From the NCBI RefSeq assembly GCF_003234965.1, contig NZ_QKVK01000009.1, positions 124,001 through 188,000 on the forward strand: a stretch of 64,000 nucleotides of DNA. The letters run 5' to 3'. Position numbers and translations under genes: made by a program. Source of the DNA: Aestuariivirga litoralis. GTDB lineage: Bacteria > Pseudomonadota > Alphaproteobacteria > Rhizobiales > Aestuariivirgaceae. The notes beneath the pieces are model-generated. The model made no database searches and was not told the origin of the DNA. It worked only from the letters and a program-made list of their open reading frames with translations. Positions 33,842-42,327 of this stretch are shown here, piece after piece. Numbering within the stretch: the stretch's first letter is position 1; every line of letters begins with the position of its first letter.

Positions 33842-35134
33842 TCAGCTGGCCTGGGTGGAGGGCTGCGGGGTTTCGCTGCGGACGATCTCGCGCGCCTTGT
33901 CGCGCTGCGCCTCGGCATGGACGTCGCCGCCTTCGCCGGGCATCACCACCGGCACGGTGAGGCACAGGCTTTGGGTGGGCAGAACATTGCGCCAGTCCTG
34001 GATCAGCTGCCGGTAGGCGCGGCCCACATTGCGGATGTTGCGGTCGAGATCATAGAGGCCCAAGGGGTTCACCCGGTTGTTGCGCTGGCGCAGCGCGGTG
34101 TCCCAGTCCACCTGGTCGGTCAGCGAATACCAGGTGAAGCCGACGATGGGCACGCCATTGTTCCTCACCCGCAGCACGTTGGCCCATTCCTTCCACAGCC
34201 AGTTCACCGCCTCCTGGCCGGAAGGTCCCTCATTGTGGTTGGTCTCGGTGTGCATGACGGGCAGGCGGTAACGGTCGAAATACTGCCGCGTGATCTCGTC
34301 ATAGCCGAACACCTCGCCGGCCGGCCGCACCATGCCGTCGGCGCAGACCCGATGCTCGTTGGTGACGTAATAGTCGTTGCCCATGATGCAGTGCTGCTTC
34401 AGCCGGTGCTGCAGGAAGAAGCGGTATTCCTCGCGGCTCATGCCGTTGTCGAGCAGGAAGTCATAGACCTCGCTGTCGACGCGCCGCCCGTAGTTGAGGT
34501 CGAGCGGCAGGAAGCGCAGCGAGTTGAGGTGCTCGGCGGGGCCGATGGCGGCCGGGTTCTCGGCATGGAAATACTCGGATGATTCGGACTGGATGAAGAT
34601 CGCGTCCGGCCTGACCGTGAGGATCGCCTGCATCGCCAGGACATTGGCCTTCACGATGTGCTTGATGGCGGTGACATAGGCGCGGTCGGAGGTTTCCTGC
34701 TCGTTCCACCAGCCATAGCGCGCCGAGAAGGTGGCGCAGATGAACATCTCGTTCACCGGCGTGTAGAGCTGGATCCACGGGTAGCGCCGGGCGAAGGCCA
34801 GCGCATAGGCCTCGAACCGTGCGGGGAAATCCGGGTTCTGGAAGTTGCCGAGCCAGTCCGGGACGCCGAAGTGGCAGAGATCGATGATGGGCACGATGCG
34901 CAGGCGGCGGATTTCCGCCAGTGTCGCGTCAGCGAAGTCCCAGTCGTGGCGGCCGGGGCCCAGCAAGGTGCGGTGGATGGGCGGGCCATAGCGCAGGAAA
35001 TTGATGCCCAGGTCGCGCACCAGCGCGAGGTCCTCCTGCCAGCGCGCATAGAACTGGCAGCTTTCCATCTCGTCCACGCGGGTGCGGCCATGGTCGATGG
35101 TGGGGTTGGAATTCTCGATGCCGGTGCAGAACAT
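33842..35134 (-). CDS. Glycoside hydrolase family 1-like protein
   Basis: Barrel protein of about 430 residues resembling beta-glucosidases of the GH1/clan A type. RDLGINFLRYGPP and WDFADATLAEIRRL open the barrel. The probable acid/base Glu is in YTPVNEMFICATF; the probable nucleophile is in VMHTETNHNEGPSG, not the canonical TENG. GFTWYSLTDQVDW ends the active site. The frame opens at 35290, but that extension overlaps a small divergent gene; MFCTGIENSNPT at 35134 is used here. No signal peptide, so likely cytoplasmic. The start is uncertain. Confidence 0.7.
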   Translation of the reverse strand: MFCTGIENSNPTIDHGRTRVDEMESCQFYARWQEDLALVRDLGINFLRYGPPIHRTLLGPGRHDWDFADATLAEIRRLRIVPIIDLCHFGVPDWLGNFQNPDFPARFEAYALAFARRYPWIQLYTPVNEMFICATFSARYGWWNEQETSDRAYVTAIKHIVKANVLAMQAILTVRPDAIFIQSESSEYFHAENPAAIGPAEHLNSLRFLPLDLNYGRRVDSEVYDFLLDNGMSREEYRFFLQHRLKQHCIMGNDYYVTNEHRVCADGMVRPAGEVFGYDEITRQYFDRYRLPVMHTETNHNEGPSGQEAVNWLWKEWANVLRVRNNGVPIVGFTWYSLTDQVDWDTALRQRNNRVNPLGLYDLDRNIRNVGRAYRQLIQDWRNVLPTQSLCLTVPVVMPGEGGDVHAEAQRDKAREIVRSETPQPSTQAS

Positions 35135-35279
35135 GAAGGTGGTGATGGGGCAGTCCTCCCAGGCGCCTGGTTCAGCCGGAAGGAACGCTCGGCGAAGCGC
35201 AAGGTTTCGAAGCCACCTCTCTTGCGCAGGAACTTTGCCGCGCCGGCCCCCGTTGGGCCTCCCATCGATGGAGGACATC

Positions 35280-35435
35280 ATGAGCGACATTCATCCCGCC
35301 CCCCTTTCCGCCACCACGCGCGATGACCTGCGCCGCCCGCGCGAGCCCTTCCACACGCCGCTCGACGTGCTGGCCCTGGTGATGATCGTGCTGATGATCT
35401 GGGGTCCGCTGGTGGCGGGCGCGCTGCGGCAGTAG
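35280..35435 (+). CDS. Small single-pass membrane protein, 51 residues
   Basis: A short gene starting MSDIHPAPLSATTRDDLRRP with one transmembrane helix (VLALVMIVLMIWGPLVAGAL) at the C-terminus. GGAGG lies five bases before the ATG. It has no recognisable family. Such small membrane proteins often tune larger complexes, but nothing here links it to one. Confidence 0.6.
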   Translation: MSDIHPAPLSATTRDDLRRPREPFHTPLDVLALVMIVLMIWGPLVAGALRQ

Positions 35436-35526
35436 CGGAATTCGACCCGGAGTCTTGCGTGGGTGTGGAACAGTTAGGCGGCAGTCCCGTTGCCGCAGCA
35501 GTCAACTGAACCGCCGGAGAATGTCC

Positions 35527-36096
35527 ATGGCCAGGGAAAAGACCCTCGAAGACCTGTTCACCGATACGCTGAAGGACATCTACTACGCCGAGAAGCGCAT
35601 CCTGAAGGCGCTGCCCAGGATGGCGAAGGCCGCCGGGAGCCCCAAGCTGAGGAAGGGCTTCGAAAAGCACCTCGCGCAGACCGAAGGCCAGGTGGAGAGG
35701 CTGGAGCAGGTCTTCGCGATCTTCGGCCAGCCGGCACGCGGCAAGAAATGCGAGGCGATCGAGGGCATCATCGCCGAGGGCGAGTCGATCATGAAGGAAT
35801 TCAAGGGCACGCCCGCCCTTGATGCCGGGCTCATTTCATCAGCCCAGGCGGTGGAGCATTACGAGATCACCCGTTACGGCACGTTGCGCCGCTGGGCCGG
35901 GGTGCTGGGAAAGCGCAATGCCGCGGCACTCCTCGAACGCACGCTGAAGGAAGAATCCCTGACCGACGCGCAGTTGAGCCAGATCGCCGAACAGGCGAAC
36001 CGCAGTGCGGAGGGCAGGCGTCGCAGCAGCGGGAAGGCGTCAGCGGGTCGCGGCAGGCCGTCGGCGGCGGACGAAGCCGCCCGCGCCGACGGCTGA
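35527..36096 (+). CDS. DUF892 ferritin-like protein (YciE/YciF family)
   Basis: About 189 residues. The four-helix domain contains DIYYAEKRILKALPRMAK and the helix AVEHYEITRYGTLRRWA, which carry the carboxylate and His ligands of a dinuclear metal site. A basic Ala/Gly/Arg tail follows (SAEGRRRSSGKASAGRGR). Relatives are induced by osmotic or envelope stress. GGAG at 35515 supports the ATG at 35527. Confidence 0.87.
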   Translation: MAREKTLEDLFTDTLKDIYYAEKRILKALPRMAKAAGSPKLRKGFEKHLAQTEGQVERLEQVFAIFGQPARGKKCEAIEGIIAEGESIMKEFKGTPALDAGLISSAQAVEHYEITRYGTLRRWAGVLGKRNAAALLERTLKEESLTDAQLSQIAEQANRSAEGRRRSSGKASAGRGRPSAADEAARADG

Positions 36097-36100
36097 AAGT

Positions 36101-36427
36101 CTAGCGGCGCGAGCTTCCGCCCTCGAAGCAGTTGAAGCTGTTCGACGCATAGTCGATGCGCGGCGTGGCGCCCGAGGGGTATTGCGCGCCGCTGCATTCC
36201 TTGCGCGCCTGGTCGAACAGGCGCTGCTGGGAGGGGTTCTGTGGCCGGCTGTAGGACACGCCGCCGCGCCCGCCATCACTGACGCCGCGGTTGCCGCCGC
36301 CACCGCCAAACCCGCCGCCGCCGCCGAAGCCGCCGCCACCCCCGCCACCGCGGGCGAAAGCCGCCTCGAGCGGCAGGCTGGCGAGCAAGGCGACGGCGAG
36401 GGCCACCGGCATCAACGTCTTGGTCAT
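36101..36427 (-). CDS. Secreted glycine-rich protein
   Basis: About 108 residues with a signal peptide (MTKTLMPVALAVALLASLPL, then EAAFA) and a run of roughly 20 Gly interrupted by Phe. The C-terminal half has two Cys (ARKECSG, NSFNCFEGG) that could form a disulfide. AGGAGC precedes the chosen ATG at 36427. No function can be assigned. The stop is close to the convergent DUF892 gene. Confidence 0.7.
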   Translation of the reverse strand: MTKTLMPVALAVALLASLPLEAAFARGGGGGGGFGGGGGFGGGGGNRGVSDGGRGGVSYSRPQNPSQQRLFDQARKECSGAQYPSGATPRIDYASNSFNCFEGGSSRR

Positions 36428-36639
36428 GTTCTGCTCCTGTCTCTTGTCCTTCGGTGGCCGGCCACGCCGTGGCAGGTCCCGCATGATTTCGATTTAGGGT
36501 GGCGACGACGCAATTCCAAGGTGTTGCAGCGATGTGTCACCTGTGGCGAAACCACCCGCAACCCGGTCAATTGTCGCGTGTTGCACTTTTCCAACGCAGG
36601 CGGTTGTGTATAGGATTTGCCCAACAGGGGAACCGTAAC

Positions 36640-37419
36640 ATGATCGTGAAGCCGTTGAAGATGCTTGCCGCCGCCGCGCTATTTGCGGTTGCCCTTCCTG
36701 CCGCAAGCCGCGCCGCCGATATCGCCCCGGTTCCCGACACCAGCGACTGGAAGTTCACCGTGGCCGCCTATGGCTGGGCAGCGGGCCTCAATGGCGATGT
36801 CGGCGTGTTCGGCCTGCCCGCGCAGGAGGTGGACTTGCCCTTCAGCGACGTCATCCAGAACCTCGACTTCGCCATCATGGGCCTGGCCGAGGCGCGCAAG
36901 GGCCGCTTCATGATGGGCGTCGACGCGACCTACACCAATGTCAGCAAGTCGGTGAAGACGCCCTTCGGCATTCTGGCCGACAAGATCGACGTCACCAACA
37001 CCAGCCTGATGCTGACGGGTGTTGCGGGTTACGCCCTCTATGACACCGACATGGCCCGGCTTGACCTCATCGCCGGCGGCCGGCTGTGGTCGGTGGACAA
37101 TGAATTCGACGTCAAGGGCGGGCTGCTGGGCGGCAAGTCCAAGAGCGACGGCGCCACCTGGGTCGACCCGCTGGTCGGCGCCAAGCTGCGCGTCGGCCTC
37201 GCGCCGCACGTCTACATGGCCAGCTGGGCGATGATCGGCGGCTTCGGCGTCGGCTCCGACCTGATGTGGGACCTGATGGGCGGCGCCGGCTACGACTTCA
37301 CCGATCACGTCTCCCTCTTCGCCGGATATCGCGCCGCCAGCGTCGATTACAGCAATGACGGCTTCGTGTATGACGTGGTGGAACAGGGGCCGGTCGTCGC
37401 GGCGGTCTTCCAGTTCTGA
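36640..37419 (+). CDS. Outer-membrane beta-barrel protein
   Basis: A 259-residue protein with a signal peptide (MLAAAALFAVALPAASRAAD). The mature part alternates polar and hydrophobic strands: KFTVAAYGWAAGLNGDVG, SLMLTGVAGYALYD, LDLIAGGRLWSVDNEF, VSLFAGYRAASVDY, and it ends in Phe (AAVFQF) as barrels do. It resembles small alphaproteobacterial porin-like proteins of unknown cargo. A lipoprotein patatin gene follows. Confidence 0.78.
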   Translation: MIVKPLKMLAAAALFAVALPAASRAADIAPVPDTSDWKFTVAAYGWAAGLNGDVGVFGLPAQEVDLPFSDVIQNLDFAIMGLAEARKGRFMMGVDATYTNVSKSVKTPFGILADKIDVTNTSLMLTGVAGYALYDTDMARLDLIAGGRLWSVDNEFDVKGGLLGGKSKSDGATWVDPLVGAKLRVGLAPHVYMASWAMIGGFGVGSDLMWDLMGGAGYDFTDHVSLFAGYRAASVDYSNDGFVYDVVEQGPVVAAVFQF

Positions 37420-37460
37420 TCAGGGCCTCTCCCCGGCGCAGTGCAGGAACATTACTCATC

Positions 37461-38633
37461 TTGAATAGGGCCAGGCTTCTTCTCGTGGCGCTGCTGGGGC
37501 TGGTGCTTGCCGCCTGCACCGGCCCGACAGTCGACTCATTGCGCGATCCGGTGCCCGAGCCGCTGGTGAGCCGCACCGCCGTCCCGGGCTACAGCCACAT
37601 CCGCTACTGGGGTGATGACGGCGAGGGCATCACCTCCGCCATGCTGGAGGAGATCGCTGCCCAGCAGAAGGCGGCCGGCCTGTCGCCCACGGTCAGGAAC
37701 TTCCTGTCGATTTCGGGGGGCGGCAGCAATGGCGCCTTCGGGGCGGGCCTGCTCTCGGGCTGGACCAAGACCGGCACGCGGCCGGAATTCACCATCGTCA
37801 CCGGCGTCTCGACCGGCTCGCTCATCGCGCCCTTTGCCTATCTGGGTCCACCCTATGATGAGCTGCTGACCGAGGCCTATACCCAGATCTCGGGCCAGGA
37901 CGTGTTCCGCCGCAAGCATGTGCTGCGCATCATCGGCTCCGCCTCGGCGGCCGACAACACGCCGCTCCGCCAGCTGGTGGCGCGCTACGTGACCGACCGG
38001 ATGGTGGCCGACATCGCGGTTCAGAACAACCGTGGCCGCAAGCTTCTCGTCGGCACCACCAATCTCGATGCGGGCCGCCCCGTGGTGTGGGACATCGGCG
38101 CCATCGCAGCGAGCGGCGTGCCCGGCGCTAAGCAGCTGATCCAGGACATTCTCGTCGCATCGTCCTCGATCCCCGGCGTGTTCCCGCCGGTCAAGATCAA
38201 GGTCGTGGCCGACGGCCAGACCTTCGACGAAATGCATGTCGATGGCGGCACCTCCAACCAGGCCTTCCTGTTCCCGTCGAACTTCTCGGTCAAGGCGCAG
38301 GACATCAAGCTGAAGCGCAGCGGCATCAAGCGCACGCTGTTCGTGATCCGCAACGGCAAGGTGTCGCAGGACTACCAGATGGTGAAGCCGCGGCTGGCGG
38401 CGATCGTCGGGCGCTCGATCAGCACGCTCATCACCACCCAGGGCATCGGCGACCTCTACCGCATGTACACCAATGCGATGCGCGACGGCATTGCCTTCCG
38501 CGCCATCTGGGTGCCGGACAGCTTCACCATGGAAGAGCCGGAGCCCTTCGACCCGGCCTACATGAAGGCGCTCTACAAGGTCGGCTTCGAGATGGGGCGC
38601 ACCGGCATTCCCTGGGCCACGCAGCCGCCCTGA
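37461..38633 (+). CDS. Patatin-like phospholipase, predicted lipoprotein
   Basis: A 390-residue protein starting with TTG. The signal LLLVALLGLVLAACTG contains a lipobox (LAAC), so it is probably an envelope lipoprotein. The patatin dyad is complete: oxyanion loop SISGGGSNGAFGAGLL, nucleophile Ser in GVSTGS and Asp in HVDGGTSNQ. It likely hydrolyses acyl esters of membrane lipids. It follows the outer-membrane protein gene by 41 bases. Confidence 0.88.
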   Translation: MNRARLLLVALLGLVLAACTGPTVDSLRDPVPEPLVSRTAVPGYSHIRYWGDDGEGITSAMLEEIAAQQKAAGLSPTVRNFLSISGGGSNGAFGAGLLSGWTKTGTRPEFTIVTGVSTGSLIAPFAYLGPPYDELLTEAYTQISGQDVFRRKHVLRIIGSASAADNTPLRQLVARYVTDRMVADIAVQNNRGRKLLVGTTNLDAGRPVVWDIGAIAASGVPGAKQLIQDILVASSSIPGVFPPVKIKVVADGQTFDEMHVDGGTSNQAFLFPSNFSVKAQDIKLKRSGIKRTLFVIRNGKVSQDYQMVKPRLAAIVGRSISTLITTQGIGDLYRMYTNAMRDGIAFRAIWVPDSFTMEEPEPFDPAYMKALYKVGFEMGRTGIPWATQPP

Positions 38634-38761
38634 CATCATCCAGCGTTCCCGCCGTCCCTGCTGAAAGTGACTACGTAGTTCCTCTCTTGTCCGGGGAGCG
38701 GCGGAGCATCTAGGACGATGCTCCCAAGCGCACTCCGCATGCAGCAGAACACAGGACCAAG

Positions 38762-38929
38762 ATGCACAACAACCGGCTGGCCGCCGTGCCCGACACATCG
38801 ATGATCACGCTCTCCAGGGCGCTGGTGCGCTTCCTTCTCGCCGAAGCGGAGCTGCGTGGCTGGGGCGACGTGAGCGAGCGGCTGAAGGCCGTCGAAGCCG
38901 CGCTGGACAGCCGCGCCCCCGGCACGTAG
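38762..38929 (+). CDS. Small hypothetical protein, 55 residues
   Basis: Short frame beginning MHNNRLAAVPDTSMITLSRA and continuing through an Ala/Leu/Glu-rich helix (LVRFLLAEAELRGWGDVSERL). AGGA precedes the ATG by six bases. The composition and single predicted helix suggest a real but uncharacterised protein. No homologous family is recalled. Confidence 0.45.
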   Translation: MHNNRLAAVPDTSMITLSRALVRFLLAEAELRGWGDVSERLKAVEAALDSRAPGT

Positions 38930-38996
38930 CGGGCCGCAGTACCCCCGCCGCGCCATGCGTGCTATGCCGCAGGAGCAGCGGCAGGGAGCAAGAGCG

Positions 38997-40091
38997 ATGC
39001 AGGACCAACAGGACTGGCGGCCCCTCACCATCGGCACGGCATCGCTGATGGAGAAATTCGCGCTGCTGCTGCTGTTCAGCCTGCTGCTGATCGGCGTCTA
39101 TCTGGTGCTCAGGCCCTTCATGCTCGGGCTGGTCTTCGGGGCGATCCTCGCCGTCGCGGCCTGGCCCCTGCGCAGCTGGCTGGTGGGCAAGGGCCTGTCC
39201 GGACTGGTGGCGGCCGGCATCATGCTCACCGCACTCCTGGTCTTCGTGCTGGTTCCCATGGCGCTGGCTGCGCCCGGGCTGGCCCTAGGCGTGAAGCAGC
39301 TGGCCGAGCAGGGCATGGGCTGGATTGCCTCCTCCCCGCCATTGCCCGGCTGGATCACCGGCCTGCCGCTGGTCGGGCCGAAGATGGCCGCGACGTGGGA
39401 CGGCCTTCTCGCCCAGACGCCGGAATCGAACGCCATGCTGATGTCCTACGCTCAGCCGGTGCGGCAATTCCTCACCAATGCCGCGCTCGGCCTTGCCGCC
39501 AGCATCATGGACGTGGCGGTGGCCCTGATCGTTGCCACCACCTTCTGGTCGCGCGGCGACAGGATGGCCCTGGTGCTGCATGACAGCCTTGCCAGGCTGG
39601 GCGGCCCGCAGCTTGCCGCCCTGACCGACGTGGCGGCCAGCGCCACGCGCGGCGTGTTCTACGGCATCGTGGGCACCGCGGTGATCCAGGGCCTGCTGAT
39701 GTGGGCCGGCCTCGTTCTCGCCGGCGTGCCGGGGGCGGCGCCGCTGGGCTTCGTCACGCTCATCTTCGCCATCAGCCAGTTCGGCGGCGCGCTCATCAAC
39801 CTGGTGTGGGGCGGTGCCGCGTGGTGGCTCTATTCGACCTCCGGCATGGGGCCTGCCTTCTGGTTCGTGGTGGCCTGGGGCGTGATGGTGACATTCAGCG
39901 ACAATCTGCTGAAGCCGCTGCTCATCGGCTCCAGCCTCAAGCTGCCGCTGATGCTGGTCATCCTCGGCGTGTTCGGCGGCTTCCTGTCCTTCGGCTTTCT
40001 CGGCCTGTTCATCGGCCCGACGCTGCTGGCGGTGGCCTTCGAGCTGCTGGCGGCGTGGCGGCGGCGGAAGCCCGAAGGCCAGGCTCAGTAG
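38997..40091 (+). CDS. AI-2E family transporter (PerM-like permease)
   Basis: An integral membrane protein of about 364 residues with eight or so helices. N-terminal LLLLFSLLLIGVYLVLRPFMLGL and the C-terminal FWFVVAWGVMVTFSDNLLKP and GFLGLFIGPTLLAV are typical of the PerM/TqsA superfamily. Despite the family name, substrates vary and include Na+/H+ exchange. AGGGAG lies eight bases before the ATG at 38997, so it is preferred to 38955. Confidence 0.85.
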   Translation: MQDQQDWRPLTIGTASLMEKFALLLLFSLLLIGVYLVLRPFMLGLVFGAILAVAAWPLRSWLVGKGLSGLVAAGIMLTALLVFVLVPMALAAPGLALGVKQLAEQGMGWIASSPPLPGWITGLPLVGPKMAATWDGLLAQTPESNAMLMSYAQPVRQFLTNAALGLAASIMDVAVALIVATTFWSRGDRMALVLHDSLARLGGPQLAALTDVAASATRGVFYGIVGTAVIQGLLMWAGLVLAGVPGAAPLGFVTLIFAISQFGGALINLVWGGAAWWLYSTSGMGPAFWFVVAWGVMVTFSDNLLKPLLIGSSLKLPLMLVILGVFGGFLSFGFLGLFIGPTLLAVAFELLAAWRRRKPEGQAQ

Positions 40092-40783
40092 CCGGGATCG
40101 TCGATCACTGCCTCGGGCCGGGCGAAGGCCTCGAGCCGCGCCAGGTCGGTCACCTCCACCAGCTTGCCGGACACCTTGACGCCATGTTCCGCCAGCGCCG
40201 CGAAATTGCGTGACAGCACCTCGGGCGCAATGCCGAGCTTGGCGGCCAGCGTCTTCTTGTCGAAGGGAATGGTGAAGTGGCGGCTCCCGGCGTCACGCCG
40301 CACCTGGTGCAGGAGCCAGTTGGCGAGGCGCTCCATGCTGGAACGGAGCTTCAGGTTGCTCACCTCCTTCACCAGCCGGCGATAGCCGCGGGCCAGGTCG
40401 GCGGCGCATTTCTCCGCGAAGGCGGGGTCCTGCCGGAACACCGCGCGCACGGCATCGGCCGGCACCAGCAGCAGCCGCACGGGGGTGAGGGCCCGCGCCG
40501 ACTTCAGATAGGCGCTGTCGAGAAACACCGCCGCGAGGATGAAGCTCTCGCCGGCATCGAGCACGTCGACCGTCGTCTCGCGGTCACGGTAACGCGTGAA
40601 CACCTCCACCCGGCCCTCGACGACGACGTGCAGGAACGCCGGCCGGTCCCCCTGCCGGATCAGCTCGGCCTGGGCGGGAAAGCGCTGCAGCAGCGCACCC
40701 GCCATGAGCTGGCCTGTGCCCGCCTCGGACAAGCCGTCGAAATAGGGCAGCGCAAGGGAAATCCGTTCTTCTTCGGCACGCAC
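40085..40783 (-). CDS. Crp/Fnr-family transcriptional regulator
   Basis: A 232-residue regulator with an N-terminal cyclic-nucleotide-like sensor fold (LIRQGDRPAFLHVVVEGRVEVF) and a C-terminal winged helix (TLAAKLGIAPEVLSRNFAAL). No FNR-type Cys cluster is present, so it is not a classical Fe-S sensor; it resembles DNR/NnrR-type members. GTG at 40783 follows GAGGAG with good spacing. It is a candidate to bind the hemN FNR-type box, but this is only inference. It converges on the permease gene with a seven-base overlap. Confidence 0.82.
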   Translation of the reverse strand: MRAEEERISLALPYFDGLSEAGTGQLMAGALLQRFPAQAELIRQGDRPAFLHVVVEGRVEVFTRYRDRETTVDVLDAGESFILAAVFLDSAYLKSARALTPVRLLLVPADAVRAVFRQDPAFAEKCAADLARGYRRLVKEVSNLKLRSSMERLANWLLHQVRRDAGSRHFTIPFDKKTLAAKLGIAPEVLSRNFAALAEHGVKVSGKLVEVTDLARLEAFARPEAVIDDPGY

Positions 40784-40973
40784 GATAGGTTCTCCTCGTG
40801 GCCCGCCGGGGCCGCGCACGAGATAAGCACAAATCCGGCCGTCATGGGGTAGGCCCGTTGCGGGTGGGCGGCAGAATCACGGCGGCCCCCCCTGCAGTTG
40901 CGCGCGCATGGCTTGCAGCGGGCGCTGCCGCGTGCTGAGTACGCCGATGACACACCAGCCGGGATCAACCGAC

Positions 40974-41390
40974 ATGAAACTTGCTTCACTTGCACTGGGC
41001 GCGCTGGCGCTGGCCGCGGCTGGCGCACCCGCGATGGCCGATGGCTATCCCGCCATTCCGCTGTTCTCGGGCAACCGGACGGTGATGGATGAGGCAATCG
41101 CCTATCCCGCCGGCGGTGCGGCCCACGTCAACGCGCTGATCGTGGTGCTGGCGCCGGGCGAACGGACGGTGGAGCACAAGCATGGCGTGCCGACCTTCAT
41201 CCACATCCTCGAAGGCGAGGTCACGGTCGACTATGACGGTCACGGCAAGCGCACCTACCGCCAGGGCGAATCCTTCCTCGAGGCGATGGGCGTGGCGCAT
41301 GCGGGGCTGAACACCGGCACGGTGCCGGTGAAGATCCTTGCGGTCTACATGGGGGCCGAGGGCGCCACCGACACGATCAAGCTCAAGTGA
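40974..41390 (+). CDS. Secreted cupin-domain protein
   Basis: A 138-residue protein with a signal peptide (LASLALGALALAAAGAPAMA) and one cupin barrel. Metal ligands are in ERTVEHKHGVPTFIHILEGEV and the second cupin motif in YRQGESFLEAMGVAHAG. Small periplasmic cupins bind metals or small ligands, and function cannot be told from sequence. The ATG at 40974 sits at the signal peptide. Confidence 0.82.
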   Translation: MKLASLALGALALAAAGAPAMADGYPAIPLFSGNRTVMDEAIAYPAGGAAHVNALIVVLAPGERTVEHKHGVPTFIHILEGEVTVDYDGHGKRTYRQGESFLEAMGVAHAGLNTGTVPVKILAVYMGAEGATDTIKLK

Positions 41391-41409
41391 CCGGGGCCGA
41401 CCCGCCTCG

Positions 41410-41760
41410 TCAGCGGAGCAGCGGCGAGCGGTTGAAGTCGCCGTCGCGGCGCCGCAGATAGCGGATGTAGAAGAACACGCTCACCCAGCTGACCAGCGCG
41501 GGGTAGAGCGCGAAAGTCCCATAGGCGAGGCTGTGCGGCTGCGTGGCGGCGACATAGGGCGCAAGCGTCACGCCCGAGAGAACGATCACCATGATGACTG
41601 CCATCGATTGCGCAATCTGCAGGGATCCGCGCAGCGCGGAGATCGCGACGAAGCCCCAGAAGAACATCATCATGAAGAAGCTGCTTTCGAGCTGGCGGCC
41701 CACCACGAAGGCATGAACCGCCAGTCCTGCCGCTATCCAGAACAACACCCAGTACCGCAT
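41410..41760 (-). CDS. Small multi-pass membrane protein, unknown function
   Basis: About 116 residues with four hydrophobic segments: YWVLFWIAAGLAVHAFVV, SFFMMMFFWGFVAISAL, MAVIMVIVLSGVTLA and LVSWVSVFFYIRYL. The C-terminus is basic (RYLRRRDGDF). The ATG at 41760 is placed at the first helix; the longer frame to 41892 adds an unlikely Arg-rich stretch. No family recognised. Confidence 0.6.
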   Translation of the reverse strand: MRYWVLFWIAAGLAVHAFVVGRQLESSFFMMMFFWGFVAISALRGSLQIAQSMAVIMVIVLSGVTLAPYVAATQPHSLAYGTFALYPALVSWVSVFFYIRYLRRRDGDFNRSPLLR

Positions 41761-42038
41761 CTGCGCCGCCGTCGATCCTGTTCCTGCTTGCAAGGCCTGC
41801 CGCGGCACAACTGCTGCGCGCGCCCTTCCGCAGCCTTGCTGAATCAACCGGTAACAGATGCTCCGCGGCTTGTCTCTCGGGATTCTGCGCATCCAGCCGG
41901 CTATTTACATGTAAGTATCTGCCTGCAATCAGCAGGAGAGTGACCGATCGATTCCATCGCCGCGATTGACAAATCATCAGTGCGCAGAGTCTAAGCGAAC
42001 AGGCGCCGGCCGCCGGTGTTCAGGTGTGATGGAATGGA

Positions 42039-42320
42039 GTGGGTGTGGTGTTCGGACAGGTGTTCTCGTGGCTCTTCGTCGCAACACCCCTTTGGGTGAG
42101 CCTTTGCCTTCTGGCCGCCGTCGGCGCCATGGCCTGGCAGTTGCGTGCGATGGTCCGGCGGGCAGACCGCCACGCCCGCAGCATCGCGCACATGGACGAA
42201 TGGGCCGACTCCGTCGACGACCTGCTGAAGCAGATGCAGGGCCGCGCCTGGCGCGCGCCGCCGCCGCCACCGGCCCAGCCGCGCCCCGCGGCCGATGCCA
42301 GGAAGTGGTGGCAGAGCTAG
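42039..42320 (+). CDS. Small membrane-anchored hypothetical protein
   Basis: A 93-residue protein with one N-terminal membrane segment (WLFVATPLWVSLCLLAAVGAM) followed by a cytoplasmic stretch with charged helix (RRADRHARSIAHMDEWADSV) and a Pro-rich tail (APPPPPAQPRP). GTG at 42039 is used; GTGs at 42045 and 42048 are alternatives. It converges on the coiled-coil membrane protein gene; unknown function. Confidence 0.5.
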   Translation: MGVVFGQVFSWLFVATPLWVSLCLLAAVGAMAWQLRAMVRRADRHARSIAHMDEWADSVDDLLKQMQGRAWRAPPPPPAQPRPAADARKWWQS

Positions 42321-42327
42321 GCCTGCG

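Noticed and set aside
36291-36362. Microsatellite or CRISPR-like repeat in the GGC/CCG-rich stretch
   Set aside because: It encodes the poly-Gly segment of a secreted protein and lacks spacers or regular repeat units.
41905-41936. TTACATGTAA palindrome and CCTGC-AATCA-GCAGG hairpin as an operator
   Set aside because: Short and isolated; lies between a minus-strand membrane gene and an uncertain plus-strand gene with no further support.
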